From assembly GCF_019703515.2 (NCBI RefSeq), contig NC_059385.1, forward strand, positions 34,646,001 to 34,710,000: DNA of 64,000 bases, given 5' to 3'. Positions 41,001 through 56,000 of this stretch are shown here, piece by piece. The position numbers and the translations under genes were made by a program. Source of the stretch: Myxocyprinus asiaticus. Lineage: Eukaryota > Chordata > Actinopteri > Cypriniformes > Catostomidae. The first letter of the stretch is position 1. Each line of letters opens with the position of its first letter. The notes below the pieces were generated by a model. That model worked only from the letters and a program-made list of their open reading frames with translations, did no database searches and was not told where the DNA came from.

Positions 41001-44000
41001 TGGCATCCCCCAGCCACGGCCGCCGTCAGGGAGGGACAACCGGGAGCGTTGTCCCGGTCCCTGTAAAGCAGAGTGCTTACACATTTTGGGGATATCGACC
41101 TACGAATGGTTTGCATATAGTTGAGAGCATACGTTTGCATCCCCCTTGCAGAAACTATATTAAATAATCTATTAGGTAGAATATATTAGACCTAATTTCT
41201 ATTACAACTGTGGTAGTTGTAGTTAAAGTTTTTTCCTTTCATAACAAATACTATAATTTATTATTATCAGTATTAATATTTTAGAAACACTAGCTACAAT
41301 GACCTAACCACAGTAATGAGGAGTCATCTATGTTCTTACCTGCATGTGCTTATATGGCAGTGCACTGTAAGTACAAGTTCATAAAGGGCTTTAAAGTCTG
41401 GACCTCCAAAACTAATGGACACATTTTCCTCCTGTGTAATATATGTTCTGTTTGAATGATGTTTGATATTAGTAAATAAACTGGATAATACATATATATT
41501 ATAGGCTCATATAAATAAATAGTCTTTCCTGTATCATCTTGACATCAACAACAAAAATAATGGCACTTATACTAGAAAATCATGAATTTTACATGTAAAA
41601 TCTGGATCCTGAAACCAGTTGAGAACCACAGCCATAGAGGACCTTACTTTTATTCTGCCTTTATGTTTTTTTTTTAGAGCTTAAAAGTTTTGGAACCCAC
41701 TGACTTACATTGACACATTACAAAAACACCATACATCCTTCAGTTTATCTTTGTTTGTTTTTTGCAGAAGACAGAAAGTCATACAAGCTTGAGATGGCAT
41801 AAGGGTAAATAAATGATGAGAGAATTATAATTTTGGGGGGAACCATTTCTTTAAATGTAGTACACCAATGCATTTCAATTAGGCATGTACCGATACACAT
41901 TTTTCACAATATATGATATGATGCATTGCCTCTAGGTACAATACAATCACCCACAAATGTTTCGCTCAAACTTAATCAACGATTCAACATAAATTTCTTT
42001 TAAATCATAAATGCCACAAAAGTGTCTGACATTGGCAACAGAAAGTAGAGCTCTATAATAAAGTAACTTAAACAACAGCACATCATTTATTTTGTTTGAT
42101 TGTGAGAAAAACTAATATGAATTCACAATGTTCATGTTTTTCTTGAGAAAATTAGTTCTACACTGAAGTAATTTATATCTGTATTGCACTTTTCACAATA
42201 CACAGAAGAGAATTATACGTCTTATGTAATTGCGGGTTTCATGTCGGTTTGTTGTCTGTTTTTTGAATAAGCTGTTTTTTTTATAGTTATGAGTGTCTTG
42301 TTGTGCATGTCACGCTCAGTATCGGCTGGAAGAGGCAGCTGTTAAACTTGTTGCTGCTGTTTCCACCTCACAAATCCACCAATTTGCACAGTGATGTCGG
42401 CATAGATAAAATGATGTCGGCATAGATAAAATGACATTTGATGTACTGTAGAACCAGGACATGACACTGTTGTTTGGCAAATTCAACAAGCTGTACCGCT
42501 ACAGTACAATCTACATGCCGACTGCCATCGATCTTCTCGCCTATGTACTGTAAGTGTGTTGCTCTGTATCCTGTGAGCACTCAGCGCTGCCTCTCCGGGG
42601 AGGAGACTGTTTCACAGCTCTCAATGTTGCACTGCTTGGTTTTAATTACACTATAATGTGTTTGTTTATGTGTCATACAATACATATGGTATTGAATCGT
42701 GAGCGTCATATCGTACAATACAATAAATATGATATGAGATTTTTTTTACACCCCTAATTTCAATATATTCTAACAGTACATTAAACTACTGTAGATTTAC
42801 AAAGAAAAGACCCTTGTATTTTGAACTATCAAATATTTAACTATTTATCAATAGCATCTCAAAAAAAAAAAAAAAAAAAAAGTTTAAAAGTAACAGAGAG
42901 ACACATGTATATAAATAAAGCATCTCACCGCATCAGTGCCCAGTGGAGGCAGCGTGTCAAACTCCTCGAGAGAGGCTTGAACCGCCTGTACCGCCTGCAT
43001 ACTGGAGTTAATGGTGCCAGTCAAAGCCTGCTGAGCTGAAGTCTGCAACACATACACAGTACATAATACACTTACATCACTGTACAGCCCATACTGAACA
43101 TCATACAGAGAACAGCAAAGAGAACACAAACACCTCATCGTATATTTATATCAAGAGTAGAGCCCATCCTTTGTTTCAAGAAGGACTGAATGTGTTCTGA
43201 AGTTACATTGCACAGTTCTTTGATGCATAATGGAGGTGGATATCTGCTTCACACATATCAAGGTATTTATATGGCAGTAAACTCATCAGTAGTGTGTATC
43301 TGACCAGAGGAGGCATGTGTCCTCTGTGCATCTGCCCACTGGTGATGTGCTGTTTGGCCTGAGGCATGGAGCCCATCTGGAAGCTCTCTGGACCCCCGGC
43401 ACCGGAGCGGATGATGGCTGGTAGAGCCACAGACCCCGTCTCCACCTTCCCGACCTTATTAAACTGCTGCTGGAGAACTGTTGACCTGAAACACAACAGA
43501 AATTATGCAAGATTCAGAACAAAACTGAGACTTACAGCAAAACAAACAGCTTTATTACATGGCTGAGAATACAGCAACTGTATTTTTATGATTCGTGACA
43601 TTCAGTGGCCCCAAAAAGCATTTGGAAAATTAAGCCACACTTAAAATGCAGGAATGCCACTGCATTACATATCAAAATATCAAACCAATTGTGTTTCTTT
43701 CAGGTTAGGTTTTAAATAATTTAAGTGAAATATACATTTTTGTTTTTCTGCTCAACAAATTCAAAATAATGTCTAAATATTTTCTCCTTGTTCAATGTTG
43801 CACGCAAGTCAAACATTCAGCACTAGGGCTGCAACTAACGATTATTCGAATGATTATTCGACTATTTGGGCGATTATTGCAACAATTAATCATTAGCTCT
43901 AAACCGACTATTCAGCTTGTGCCCGACTTAAAAGGTTGTATTAAACGTGCTTGCGAACAATAAAGAGGACAAAATCATCTTTTAAAAATACCTCTAAATG

Positions 44001-47000
44001 ACATTCACTGAATTAAAGGGAAAAAATACTTTTTATTATGTTTAATTCAGTAAAAAATTTCACTACAAAAAAATACTATTGTTATCAAGTGTATTTGTCT
44101 TTTTTCCATTTAAAATTCCTTAAAACAAGTTACATTTACTTGAGAAGTAACATATAAGATATTTAGACTTGCTTTTAGAGAATGTATCTTAAATATAAGT
44201 GTATTTTGTATATAAGTGTATTTCTTCACTTGGTTATACTTCTGCGAGTGCAGTAAAGATCAAATATACTTATATTTAAGATCTATTCTCTAAAAGCAAG
44301 TCTAAACATCTTATATGCTGCTTCTCAGATGAATGCATCTTTTATAAAGGATTTTTAGATATTTTAAAATATTTGTATTTTTAATACTACATTCTCAGAT
44401 TTAAAAAAGAAAATTATTCTGCAGTATAGCTGCTAAAGTAAATGTATGTTGTTTTAAAGGAGTTTTAGATATTTATATTAGAAAACAAGCCAAAAGAAAA
44501 ACAAATAAAAAATGTATTTTGACGCAGTGTATAATGGGGCGAAGACTACCCTCTCTCATCTTTTTGTTAACTTCAATCCATCTTTAACTAAAAAAAAAAA
44601 ATTAAAAAAAATCTTATTGAAATCTCTCTTATTAATAAAGCTGCATTTTGCCAATTTTCTTCACGATAAGAAATGCACAGAGACATATATTATGATTCAA
44701 TAAGTTGCCATCGCGTTATAATCTAGCTGCATTAAGCGTGTGCACTCGAGGGATGAGCGTCCTCGCAACAGAGTGTACCTCAGCCGGGTGCAGTTTCAAT
44801 CTCTCCCCCTTAGATCGCGACACTTCGCACAACTCATAGAAGACTCATAGAACTCATAGAAGAGCACAGCCATTTTCAGATCTCTCCAGAGATGTTCAAT
44901 TGTGTTCAAGTCTGGGCTCTAGCTGGGCCACTCAAGGACATTCACAGCGTTGTCCCATAACCACTCCTTTGTTATCTTGGCTGACCGCACAGAGAAATGC
45001 CAGTTTCCTTATTATTTTAACTTTAATAAAGCTATAACACATTAAATAGAACTGCATTAAAGATGTAACGCCGGGGTGTTTCCTTTTAAGACGCTCGACA
45101 CGTAAGTTTTGCTTAAGCTGAGCGTCAGCTCTGGCTCTGCTTATTCCACAACAAGAGTGCTTCTGTATTTACTTATTTTGTATTTTTGCATTATAATTCC
45201 CTCATACTTTGCGATCGACATCACCTGAAGCTGTTTGGAAAGTTTAGAGTGCGTCTGGACCGTGAGATGTGTTTTCTTCCTCTCCTCAGTCAGGCGCGAG
45301 CTGCAGTGCTGCTCTTGTGTGCAATCATTAGATCATAGAGTTTCATATTATCTTGTTAAGTTAAGATCAAACGACTATTCGACAACACAAAATTTTGTCG
45401 ACAATTTTTTATTGTCGACGTTGTTGATAATGTCGACTAATCGTTTCAGCCCTATTTGGCACCATACGTTTCTCATTAGGGGATGCATGTCCTTCAGCAT
45501 TATACAGTGCATCCGGAAAGTATTCACAGTGCTTCACTTTTTCAACATTTTGTTATGTTACAGCCTTATTCCAAAATGGATTAAATTCATTATTTTCCTC
45601 AAAATTCTACAAACAATACCCCATAATGACAACGTGACAGAAGTTTGTTTGAAATCTTTGCAAATGTATTAAATAAAAAACAGAAAAAAAAAAAAATCAC
45701 ATGTACATAAGTATTCACAGCCTTTGCTCAATACTTTGTTGAAGCACCTTTGGCACCAATTACAGCCTCAAGTCTTTTTGAGTATGATGCTACAAGCTTG
45801 GCACACCTATTTTTGGGCAGTTTCTCCCATTCTTCTTTGCAGGACCTCTCAAGCTCCATCAGGTTGGATGGGGAGCATCTGTGCACAGCCATTTTCAGAT
45901 CTCTCCAGATATGTACAATTGGGTTCAAGTCTGGGCTCTGGCTGGGCCACTCAAGGACATTCACAGAGTTGTCCCGGAGCCACTCCTTTGTTATCTTGGC
46001 TGTGTGCTTAGGGTCGTTGTTCTGTTGGAAGATGAACCTTCATCCCAGTCTGAGGTCCAGAGTGCTCTGGAGCAGGTTTTCATCAAGGATGTCTCTGTAC
46101 ATTGCTGCATTCATCTTTCCCTCGATGCTGACTAGTCTCCCAGTTCCTGCTGCTGAAAAACATCCCCACAGCATGATGCTGCCACCACCATGCTTCACTG
46201 TAAGGATGGTATTGGCCAGGTGATGAGCGGTGCCTGGTTTCCTCCAGACATGACGCTTGCCATTCAGGCCAAAGAGTTCAATCTTTGTTTCTCATGGTCT
46301 GAGAGTCCTTCAGGTGCCTTTTGGCAAACTCCAGGCGGGCTGTCATGTGCCTTTTATTGAGGAGTGCTTCCGTCTGGCCACTCTACCATACAGGCCTGAT
46401 TGGTGGAGTGCTGCAGAGATGGTTGTTCTTCTGGAAGGTTCTCCTCTCTCCACAGAGAAACGCTGGAGCTCTGTCAGAGTGACCATCGGGTTCCTGGTCA
46501 CCTCCCTGACTAAGGCCCTTCTCCCCCGATCGCTCAGTTTGGCCAGGCGGCCAGCTCTAGGAAGAGTCCTGGTGGTTCCAAACTTCTTCCATTTACAGAT
46601 GATGGAGGCCACTGTGCTCATTGGGACCTTCAATGCTGCAGAAATTTTTCTGTACCCTTCCCCAGATCTGTGCTTCGATACAATCCATTCTCGGAGGTCT
46701 ACAGACAATTCCTTGGACTTCATGGCTTGGTTTGTGCTCTGACATGCACTGTTAACTGTGGGACCTTATATAGACAGGTGTGTGCCTTTCCAAATCATGT
46801 CCAATCAACTGAATTTACCACAGGTGGACTCCAATCAAGTTGTAGAATCATCTCAAGGATGATCAGTGGAAACAGGATGCACCTGAGCTCAATTTTGAGT
46901 GTCATGGCAAAGGCTGTGAATACTTATGTACATGTGAATTTTTTCATTTTTTATTTTTAATAAATTTGCAAAGATTTCAAACAAACTTCTTTCACGTTGT

Positions 47001-50000
47001 CATTATGGGGTATTGTTTGTAGAATTTTGAGGAAAATAATTAATTTAATCCATTTTGGAATAAGGCTGTAACATAACAAAATGTGGAAAAAGTGAAGCGC
47101 TGTGAATACTTTCCGGATGCACTGTACATCATATTTTAACATAATTCATGTTTTAAATGTATTCTACCTAAATACTATTATTTTCAAAATATGTGTAAAC
47201 CAAGTGATGCACTTCTAAGCAATTCACTTCATTGAAAGTCTGTAATCTGATTACAAGTACAGAGCGGTTATCTGAGTTACTTTGTAATTTCAAACCAGTC
47301 TGACCATTCTCCGTTGACCTCTCTCATCAACGAGGCATTTCCGTCCAGAGAACTGCCACTCACTGGATGTTTTTTTGTTTTTGGCACCAGTCAGAGTAAA
47401 TTGTAGAGACTGTTGTGCGTGAAAATCCCAGGAAATACTCAAACCAGTCCGTCTGGCACTAACAATCATCCATGCGACAATCTAATCAGCCAATCGTGTG
47501 GCAGCAGTGCAGTGCATAAAATCATGCAGATATCAGTCAGGAGCTTTAGTTAATGTTCACATCTACCATCAGAATGGGGAAAAAATGTGATCTCAGTGAT
47601 TTGGACCGTGGCATTATTGTTGGTGCCAGATGGGCTGGTTTGAGTATTTCTGTAACTGCTGATCTTCTGGGATTTTCACGCACAACAGTCTCTAGAATTT
47701 ACTCCGAACGGTGCCAAAAACAAAAAACATCCAGTGAGGGGCAGTTCTGTGGATGGAAATATCTTGTTGATTAAACAGGTCAACAGAGAATGGCCATAAT
47801 GTTTCGAACTGGCAAAGTCTACGGTAACTCAGACAACCGCTCTGTACAATTGTGGTGAGAAGAATATCATCTCAGAATGCTATACTGAGATGCGGGTTGG
47901 TGCTATTTTGGCGGCACGAGGGGGACCTACTGTACGTAATATTATGGGGCTTTTCTACTGCACGGTACAGCTCAAGTCGACTCGACTCTGCTCGCTTTTT
48001 GGGGGTTTTCCACTGTGGATAGTACCTGAAACTTTTTTTTAGCACCACCTCTGTCGAGGTTCCAAGCGAGCCGAGCCAATACTAAATGTGATGTCAAAAC
48101 CCTGCAGATCACTGATTGGTCAGAGAGAATCGTCACTACCAGCATCACTGGATTTGTGATATGGGACATCAACTTGCTAGTTTTAAAGTTAGCAACAGCG
48201 ACAGCAATATCATTTGTTCATACGACTTTCGAATTGTAAAAGAAATGGCTGTGCGCAAAACCACGCCGTGGTCAATAAACAAGGTGCAGACGTTCCTCTC
48301 GTTAGCGACGAACGAAATGACGTGAAATGAAAAAGTCTTTCAGGAAGTGTCTCAGCTGTTGGCTGCACACGGCTACCACCGGACCTACCAACAGTGTAGG
48401 GAAAAGTAAAAAAAAAACTTAAGTGACTACAGAACCTTCAAGGTCCACAACAGCCGGAGTGGTTCAAACAGAAGAAAGTGGAAGTGGTTCGACCAAATGG
48501 ACGCTATCTATAGCAATAGCAATGGGAGGGAGAGTGCCCTGGACTCGCCGTTATTGGAGTCCACGATGGAGGATGGTACGTTTTGTTACGTTAACTCTAT
48601 ATTCTGCTTGAAAGCTTCACATTATTTAGTTGACCAGCTACTGGAAAGCTTACTTCTAAAACAACAAGGCCAATTTAACTGTTACACATGTGTAAAATCA
48701 CCATGCAACAATTGCTTTATACAGCACAATGAAATAGTAGCTAACAGCTAGCGGTCGTGTTATTGTTTATGGTCAGTAATGTTTGTGTCGTGTTTAAGAT
48801 GATGTCACGGCAGTAGAGGTGGGGCAACTATGATGATCAGCCTATAATCCCACCCACATTGAGGCGGCACTAAACTGCAGTGGAAAAGCAAGTTCAGAAA
48901 AGTAAAGTGAGCAGAGTCGAGTCAAACCGTAACGTGCAGTAGAAAAGTGCCATTAGGCAGGTGGTTTGTGGCTGTTGTGGCTGATTGGTGTACTTCTAAT
49001 TATATAGTGTTGTTCACACACAACACTTGCTTCTAATGCAATGACATTCTGACATTTTAAGTGTAACACCCTGAATACATGGGACATGAGCATCGCTTCA
49101 AAAACCTCATTCACACTGGGCTCTCATCCCGGGATATTGCAGGTAACAATGCCGGGGAGCTATCTGTGTGAACGCAAGCCAGTGCCGGAATGCCAGAACA
49201 TCAGAACCAAGTAACATTGATGGGATCAATCCCGGAACGTGTCTGTGTGGACAAAAGCAAAGCCGATACCATATGAAGGGTGAGTGTGTTTTTAATATAG
49301 ACTACAAGTAAAGAAATTAACGTTCCCATTGTAAATATCAGTTAAATTAAAAATAAATCGGCTACGTTTACAGCTTAACCAACCTGACGTGATAAAATGC
49401 TTTTTTCATTCAGAGAGCAGCACACCGAAGGTCAGAGCTTGAACTTTATTTCACCCTCATATATGGTGCGGTTGGAGTCCGCGATGTAGGACTACTTTGG
49501 GTATTTAAAATGTTAATGATGGTTACCCAGTTTGTAAATTGTGACGAAAAAAAGTGCAGTGTCATGCAGGGAAATCCAAACCTAAAGTACAATCTCCGTG
49601 AACATCATTCCACAGAATTTGCGAAGATATGAAAATATGGTTGGTATAGGCTAATTAACTACAGACCCCCTTACATAAGAAACACAACCAGATACACAGT
49701 ACAATTGTAATGATTTGTAATGACTAAATATTGCTTTTTTTTAGTAGACCAACTTGCCGCAGACTGTTTGTTAATTTATTTTCTTAACCCTAAAAAGGGC
49801 AAGAACATTACGATACAGACAATTTATTATTTGCTATTTTCCAACACATTAGGTTCCAAATAATACATTTTTGTTTTTCACCCAAATTGCTTTTACTTTG
49901 ATTTCACAAAAACATTACATTTGCCTCGATGCTTCTCAACGCTTATTCAATAACAGTTGGCATACAATGTTTATATTACTAATAAGTTTTATTTGTAAAC

Positions 50001-50051
50001 TGTTTTTTTTAAACAGAGTTTAAAATACAGAAAAAAAATGGAAGTGCTATT

Positions 50052-50084
<33 letters not shown>

Positions 50085-53000
50085 ACCAACAAATAAATTG
50101 CAAATGAATAGCCTAATCATTTTTGTTTGTAATAAATGCCTGAAGGAAAAAAAAAAAAAAAAAAAAACAGTTTTACATTGTCGATGAAGTTAGTTTTCTT
50201 TATTTTTAGGAGGGCCCTTTTAGAAACTAACTAAATAACAAGTGCAATTACTGAATCGAAATTTACTATTGCAGGGCAGTATTATTAAAAATTATTCTTT
50301 TTTTATATTTAATTTATCTATTATTTTATATTAATAATATTGCAATGCACATTAATACCGTGATTTATTTATTTATTTTTACGGTTATCACTTTAACTTT
50401 CAATCTTTATTGTCCTTGGGAGGCATTTCAGTTGGTTGACAGCAGCCAATAACACAATAACAATTAACATTGAACAGTACAAAAATTATCTTATGAGTGG
50501 TTTATAAAAGTAGACCTAACTGCCGGAATAAAACCAATAAAATTGGCTATCATGCAAATCTCATACAGGGACCAGGGAGCTACTCGCCATCCACGCAGAC
50601 GATGAAATTAACTGTCAGTTTAGTTGTACCATATGCAATTTATTTGTTTACAATAGGATAAAAGACTTCTCAAGAGAAATGACGCGGTTATCAGTAAACT
50701 CAAGACGCTGTACATTAGACGTCACATTATTATTATTATTATTACTTTTGTCTTTACGGGATTGTCCCGGGATGTGTCTGAATGCAAACACAGACTATGG
50801 GAAACCTGGGCAGTGTGAATTAACAAAATCTTGCAGTGCCAGAAAAGGTCACGGAACGATTTTTCTGGGATCTCTGTGTGAAAGGGGCTAAAAGCAAATA
50901 GATCACATTATAATCAATAAACGGTCTACAGTACGTTTACATTTGAATCTTTTTGCCATGATTTTTGTTTGTTACACATTTAAATAACCTCTGACTGCTA
51001 CATTAAAGCCAGCTTGTGATGCTTCTTGGTCTCTGGTCTATTAATTTCAATAACCTTTTCTTTCTAACCACATTTTAACACAGACTGGGCAATAATAACA
51101 TTACAAAAAAGCAAATGTTTATACCAGTGAATTTCCATTGAAAATAAAGTAGGATACAGGTTATTTTCCCATTTAACCATTGCTGAAGTCTTCACGAGCT
51201 CACAGCTGATTGGTCCGTGCTGTCTGCATGTCATTTACAATGTTCACTTCAATGCGCCCGGTGCAGACAGAGTGAAACTTAAAGTGTCCAAAGACATTTT
51301 GGGGCCACCGTATGTGATATTGAGAGTGCATGGGATAATACCATCCTAAACTCCAACACACTGCTATGTGAAGAACCATGAAAATGAGGCTTACTTTTTA
51401 GGAGACACAGAGTCCTCCAACATGGTTGATTCCTCATCTCCCTCCAGGCCGAAGTGATCTTTGCTCTTTTTCTGCAGATAAAGAGGTTTTCAACTAAGGT
51501 GAGTTCAAGGACCTAAAAGAAGCACTTTGTTGTCAAAGCAGATTGTCTTTCACGAGGAGGGTCAAATGTCAAAGTTTGGTGAGGAATTCCTTTCACTCCA
51601 GAGAACCAGCAACAGCAATTTGACATGGACATGTTACATGGCCATTAAAAACAAGACAGGTATGATTAAATGTCTTTTTAATTACTATGCTCCATCAATA
51701 TGTCTGAAATTGTTGTAAACATCAGAAAGAAGAAAAAAACAGTCTGGGCTTGATGTTTGGGCTTGATGGTTATTAAGGATGCTCATGTCAGAGTGCATTT
51801 CTTATTTACAGACCATTGCAAAACTCCGGCTTCCCCTAAAATGTCATCAGAAATTAGATTACTCTTGTGGGTCCAATAAATTTGCGAGATCAAAAATAAC
51901 CTTTAAATTTTTTTAATAAAAATACCTTTTTGAGAATAATGTCGATGTAACCAGCGATAAGTTGCGCAATCTGTTCTCCTTCAGTGGTTTGAACTGAGTA
52001 GTAACCATCCTGATAGTCTCCAAAGTCCTGAAGAAACATTGTACATATCAATCAAACATGAATTATCCATCATCGTCTTATGTTGTCCTGCAACGAAGAA
52101 TGCAAAGGATTTATATGGTATCAGGGACTCATGGTTTGGCTGTTTAGGTTCAGCAGTTAGCCCCTGTTGGTAGATGCCATCAATATTCATGTGGGCGAAA
52201 AGCATCTTTCTCCATTGACGACCAAATTCGGCTCAGGTGATTGACTCCAAAAAAAAATTCTGGAACTAAGTGCCCCTAAAGCAATGATGGCAGTATGCAA
52301 AGTGCATATGGAGTGCAGCCAAAGTCTTTTTTGCAAGTCAGTCCACTCAGTGGCCATCTTTGGAACGCTCTCGGGCAGCTATTTTCTATGAAAACAAGTG
52401 GCATACAAGTGCAGCTCCAATCTAGTTGAATGGGGAAAGACCAAAATCTCCGAAACAGTTGGGCAAGATTACAATCAAAGAACATATTTCAAATCAGCAA
52501 TAAAATCAACAACTTTACCTCAGCTTACGCTGAAAAAAGTAATTTTCCCGGCTTGTATAGCATGCTCAGGAGTTGATTGACAGGCGTTGTCTGTAACTAA
52601 AAGATGATTGGCTCTTTTATCTGTAATGCAGGATTTCCTTTTCTACATCTGATGACTGTTGGGTGTTCCAGTTTCTGCCAATCATTTTAATAGAAGTGAC
52701 CCATCTCTGCTAAATAGTCTCTGGTGCAACGGACATTGAGATTAATGGGAATGCAAACAGATATCTCTCACCAGGTATTATTGACTTATTTGGGTCACAG
52801 GGAAGACATGAGGCACCACAAACAAAATCAATTTAAATTAAATGATTTTTTATAAAATAAATAAGTCTTAATGCAGCAATAGGCATAAATCGCTCAAAAG
52901 TTGATTAGAGTATTTCGGTCTTGACGTGACGTGTTTCCACCTTATTTATCAGCAAAACTCTCGCAATTTTTTTCATATTATACATTTTTTAAATGTTACA

Positions 53001-56000
53001 TTTGTAAATTTACAACATTATGCTTATTGTTATATTACCCTGGAATTAGTTTTAAAAAAAGAATTACCACTGCTGCAAGGGGGTTTCGATTACAGCTGCT
53101 GAGAGAGTGACAGTAAATTTGGCATCTTCTCTCATCTGACTTGCTTAATACACTGCTCTCAATTTTTTTTCCTCTTCTGGAAAGTCATTCAAACGTAATA
53201 GTGGATTTTTTTCTTTTGGTCTTGGAGCAAATGGGTAAGTGAAAATAATATTTGCTGTGATCTCCCATTCACTCCCATTCACCACTGTCAAAGTTTACCC
53301 TGCAAATGATTACTTCCGCATTCCAAAGCCCGGAATGTGAAAAAGGTCTATTGCAAAGTTCTTCTGGCAGGCCTTCCAGCATGTACTCTCAAACCTTTGC
53401 AATTGATCCAGAATGCGGCAGCGAGAGTGGTCTTCAACAAGCCCAAGAGAGTGCACGTAATGAAATTGCACTGGCTGCCAATGGTTGCTTACGTTAAGTC
53501 CAAGGCATTGATGCATGCCTACAGAACAACCACAAGCTCCACACCCCACTATCTAAACTCACTATTTCAGACTTATGTGCCCTCCAGAAGCCTGCATTCT
53601 GTGGGTGAATGGCGCCTCGTGGCACAAAATCATTGTCCCGGACCTTTAACTTGACTGTTCCCAGCTGGTGGAATGACCTGCCTAATTCCACCCGAGCGGC
53701 TGTGTCTTTAACCTCTTTCAAAAAACAGCTAAAGACACATCTTTTTCATGAAAACCTAACCCATTCATACTAACGCACTACCTTCAAGTTCTTAAAAAAA
53801 AAAAAAAAAAAAACAATTTCTTTGCTATGTGTACTGATTATTGTTGCCCCTTTTATTGGATGAATCGCTTCTATTGTTCTCCTCATTTGTAAGGCGCTTT
53901 GGACAAAAGTGTCTGCTAAATGAATAAATGTAAATGCAAATAATCATTCAACTTAATTATCAAAGGAAAAAATACTTTTTGAGATAATTCATTAAAAATT
54001 AACTTGGCTCAAAAATCTGAGCGGGCACATGCCCCCTTAAATGGGCATGAGCGTCTGTTGGGTAACATTTTAACAAATGTTAACTACAGTGCAGCAGGAA
54101 AATAAATCATCATAAAGATATTGAGCATGTCTAAGTGTGTACTTAAAGAAGCAGGAAGAGGATGGAAGAATGATTCAAGTAATTAATGATTTGGCTTTAC
54201 AGTGATCAATAAGTCGGACAGCCATGACTAAAGAGCTGTCAGTAGATTGAATGCTGCATTACTGCTGCGCTTCAGCAAGCATTAACAATCTCAGATCAAT
54301 CTCTCTCCTGACTCTGGTGTTCAGACCTCTGGTGACCCGACAGGAAAAAGCTGCTTGAGCATTTCCCCAGAAGAAAACATAAAAATAAGTACTAACATGT
54401 CCAATCAATCAGTTTTTTTCTATTACATGAATGAGGAAAAACAAATATAAAAAGCTTTGCAGAGCTTTTACATTCCTTCATGTGTATGAAAATATTCATA
54501 AAGGTTCAAAAGCATTTTGTATCATGAATTAACAAATAATAATATTTTAACAACATTTATTCATCTTGATTAATGTTAGTTCATAAAAATACAATTGTTC
54601 ATTGTTAGTCAATGTTAGTTTATAATGCATTAACTACTGTTAACATATTCAACTTTTAACGAAAAACATTTATTAGTTTATGTGGAAATTAACATTTAAG
54701 TGCAGTAAAAGTATTGCTCGTTGTTAGTCCAATTTAACTAATGCACTTAACTAATGTTAAAGAATACATCTTTATTGTAAAGCGCTACCAGCGTTTTGTG
54801 CCAAATCCATGGTGTCAGTTAAATTCAAATGCAAGGTATTCTCAGAATACAACTGTCTGATAGAAAACACAGCATATATACTTCTATATTCATTATAAAA
54901 TGTGATTATTACCAAGGTGAAGCTCTTTGGAGAGGCCGCCCAGCGTTTGATGTTGGTCAGACTCCATTCCTGAATCACCTCTTTAGTCTTCTCATCTACT
55001 CTCATCACACACTCTTTAGTGATGCCCAACAAACGAGGGACCAGCTTATTCTTTCCTTTCATTTTTTCCTGTAAGGGCATTTACATTACCATTAATGCAA
55101 GAAAGCAGGATGACAGTGCTGTTCATTGATAATAGAGTGAAATGTTTACCTTGACCAGAAAGAAGGACACTCCATATGTTTTGAGAGATCTGGCGAGTTT
55201 GACATAGCTCACTTTAGCCTCAATCTCTGTCATGTTCTGGCAGTTTTTGTGTGCCTGTGAGGGGAAAAAATGTGTAAATGAAAAGTGTTTATCATTAAAA
55301 TTTAAATCAATTTTGCTTTGTCTTTGAATGGTCAAAACACACAAGTTATAATTGGCAATGTCTATACTGATCAAAACAAATGATGCACCATAGTACATTT
55401 TGTTCTATTCACAATTCTGAATAATGTGAATTCTACAGCTCAGTTCCCTACAGCTCAGTATTTTCATACTTTTGTATACAGTATTTTTACAGACACATGT
55501 CATAAGATTAACACATGTGAGGAAAAACGATTTTGCCATAATGTTTGATTGGGTTCCTGTCTAATATTATGTTTTCAAAAAAGGCCCTTCCAACAGAAAA
55601 CCTGTATCTCAACATCATGCTGAAACGTCTCACCTGGAAGATCCTTTTCTCACCCTTGTTCTTGACATACTCTTTGGGCAGGAATTCCTTCAAACTGAAA
55701 GAGACAGAGAGGAATCAAGACCAAACAATTGTAATTTGTCTTGCTGGTTAATGAAGCAGTAACTCACGAAAATGGTCAAGAACGTGTGCAGCTCACATTT
55801 CACCACAAAATCATGAGGAAGAAATAAGAAATTACCACCAATGTTTTTTTTAGCTCAACCTATAGTGTGAGTTTGGGGTGTGGCTACTTGAACTAGCCGT
55901 TAAGCCAGGAGAATATGAAAGTCCATGGCAGACATGTTATAGAGGAAATTAAAATTAGCTTTGCCAAAATTCAAAGACTTGCTAAAAGACAAAGAGACAG

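Larger units (their letters stand above)
47258..49000 (+). mobile_element. Tc1-derived snap-back element split by Harbinger
   Basis: 47258-47480 is the inverted complement of 47600-47860, so the 5' part of a Tc1-like transposase gene exists twice head-to-head. The plus-strand copy reads [20 protein letters not shown] then [13 protein letters not shown] (47574-47774). The 3' end resumes after the Harbinger element (TTAGGCAGGTGGTTTGTGGC, to about 49000). The outer left terminus is not found. Confidence 0.75.

Noticed and set aside
45724..46742. Plus-strand open frames of 95-161 codons
   Set aside because: Antisense shadows of the minus-strand Tc1 transposase.
49100..50890. Definite superfamily assignment of the TTCACAC-ended element
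   Set aside because: The ends are only loosely complementary and no target duplication is clear, so it is kept only as a low-confidence element.
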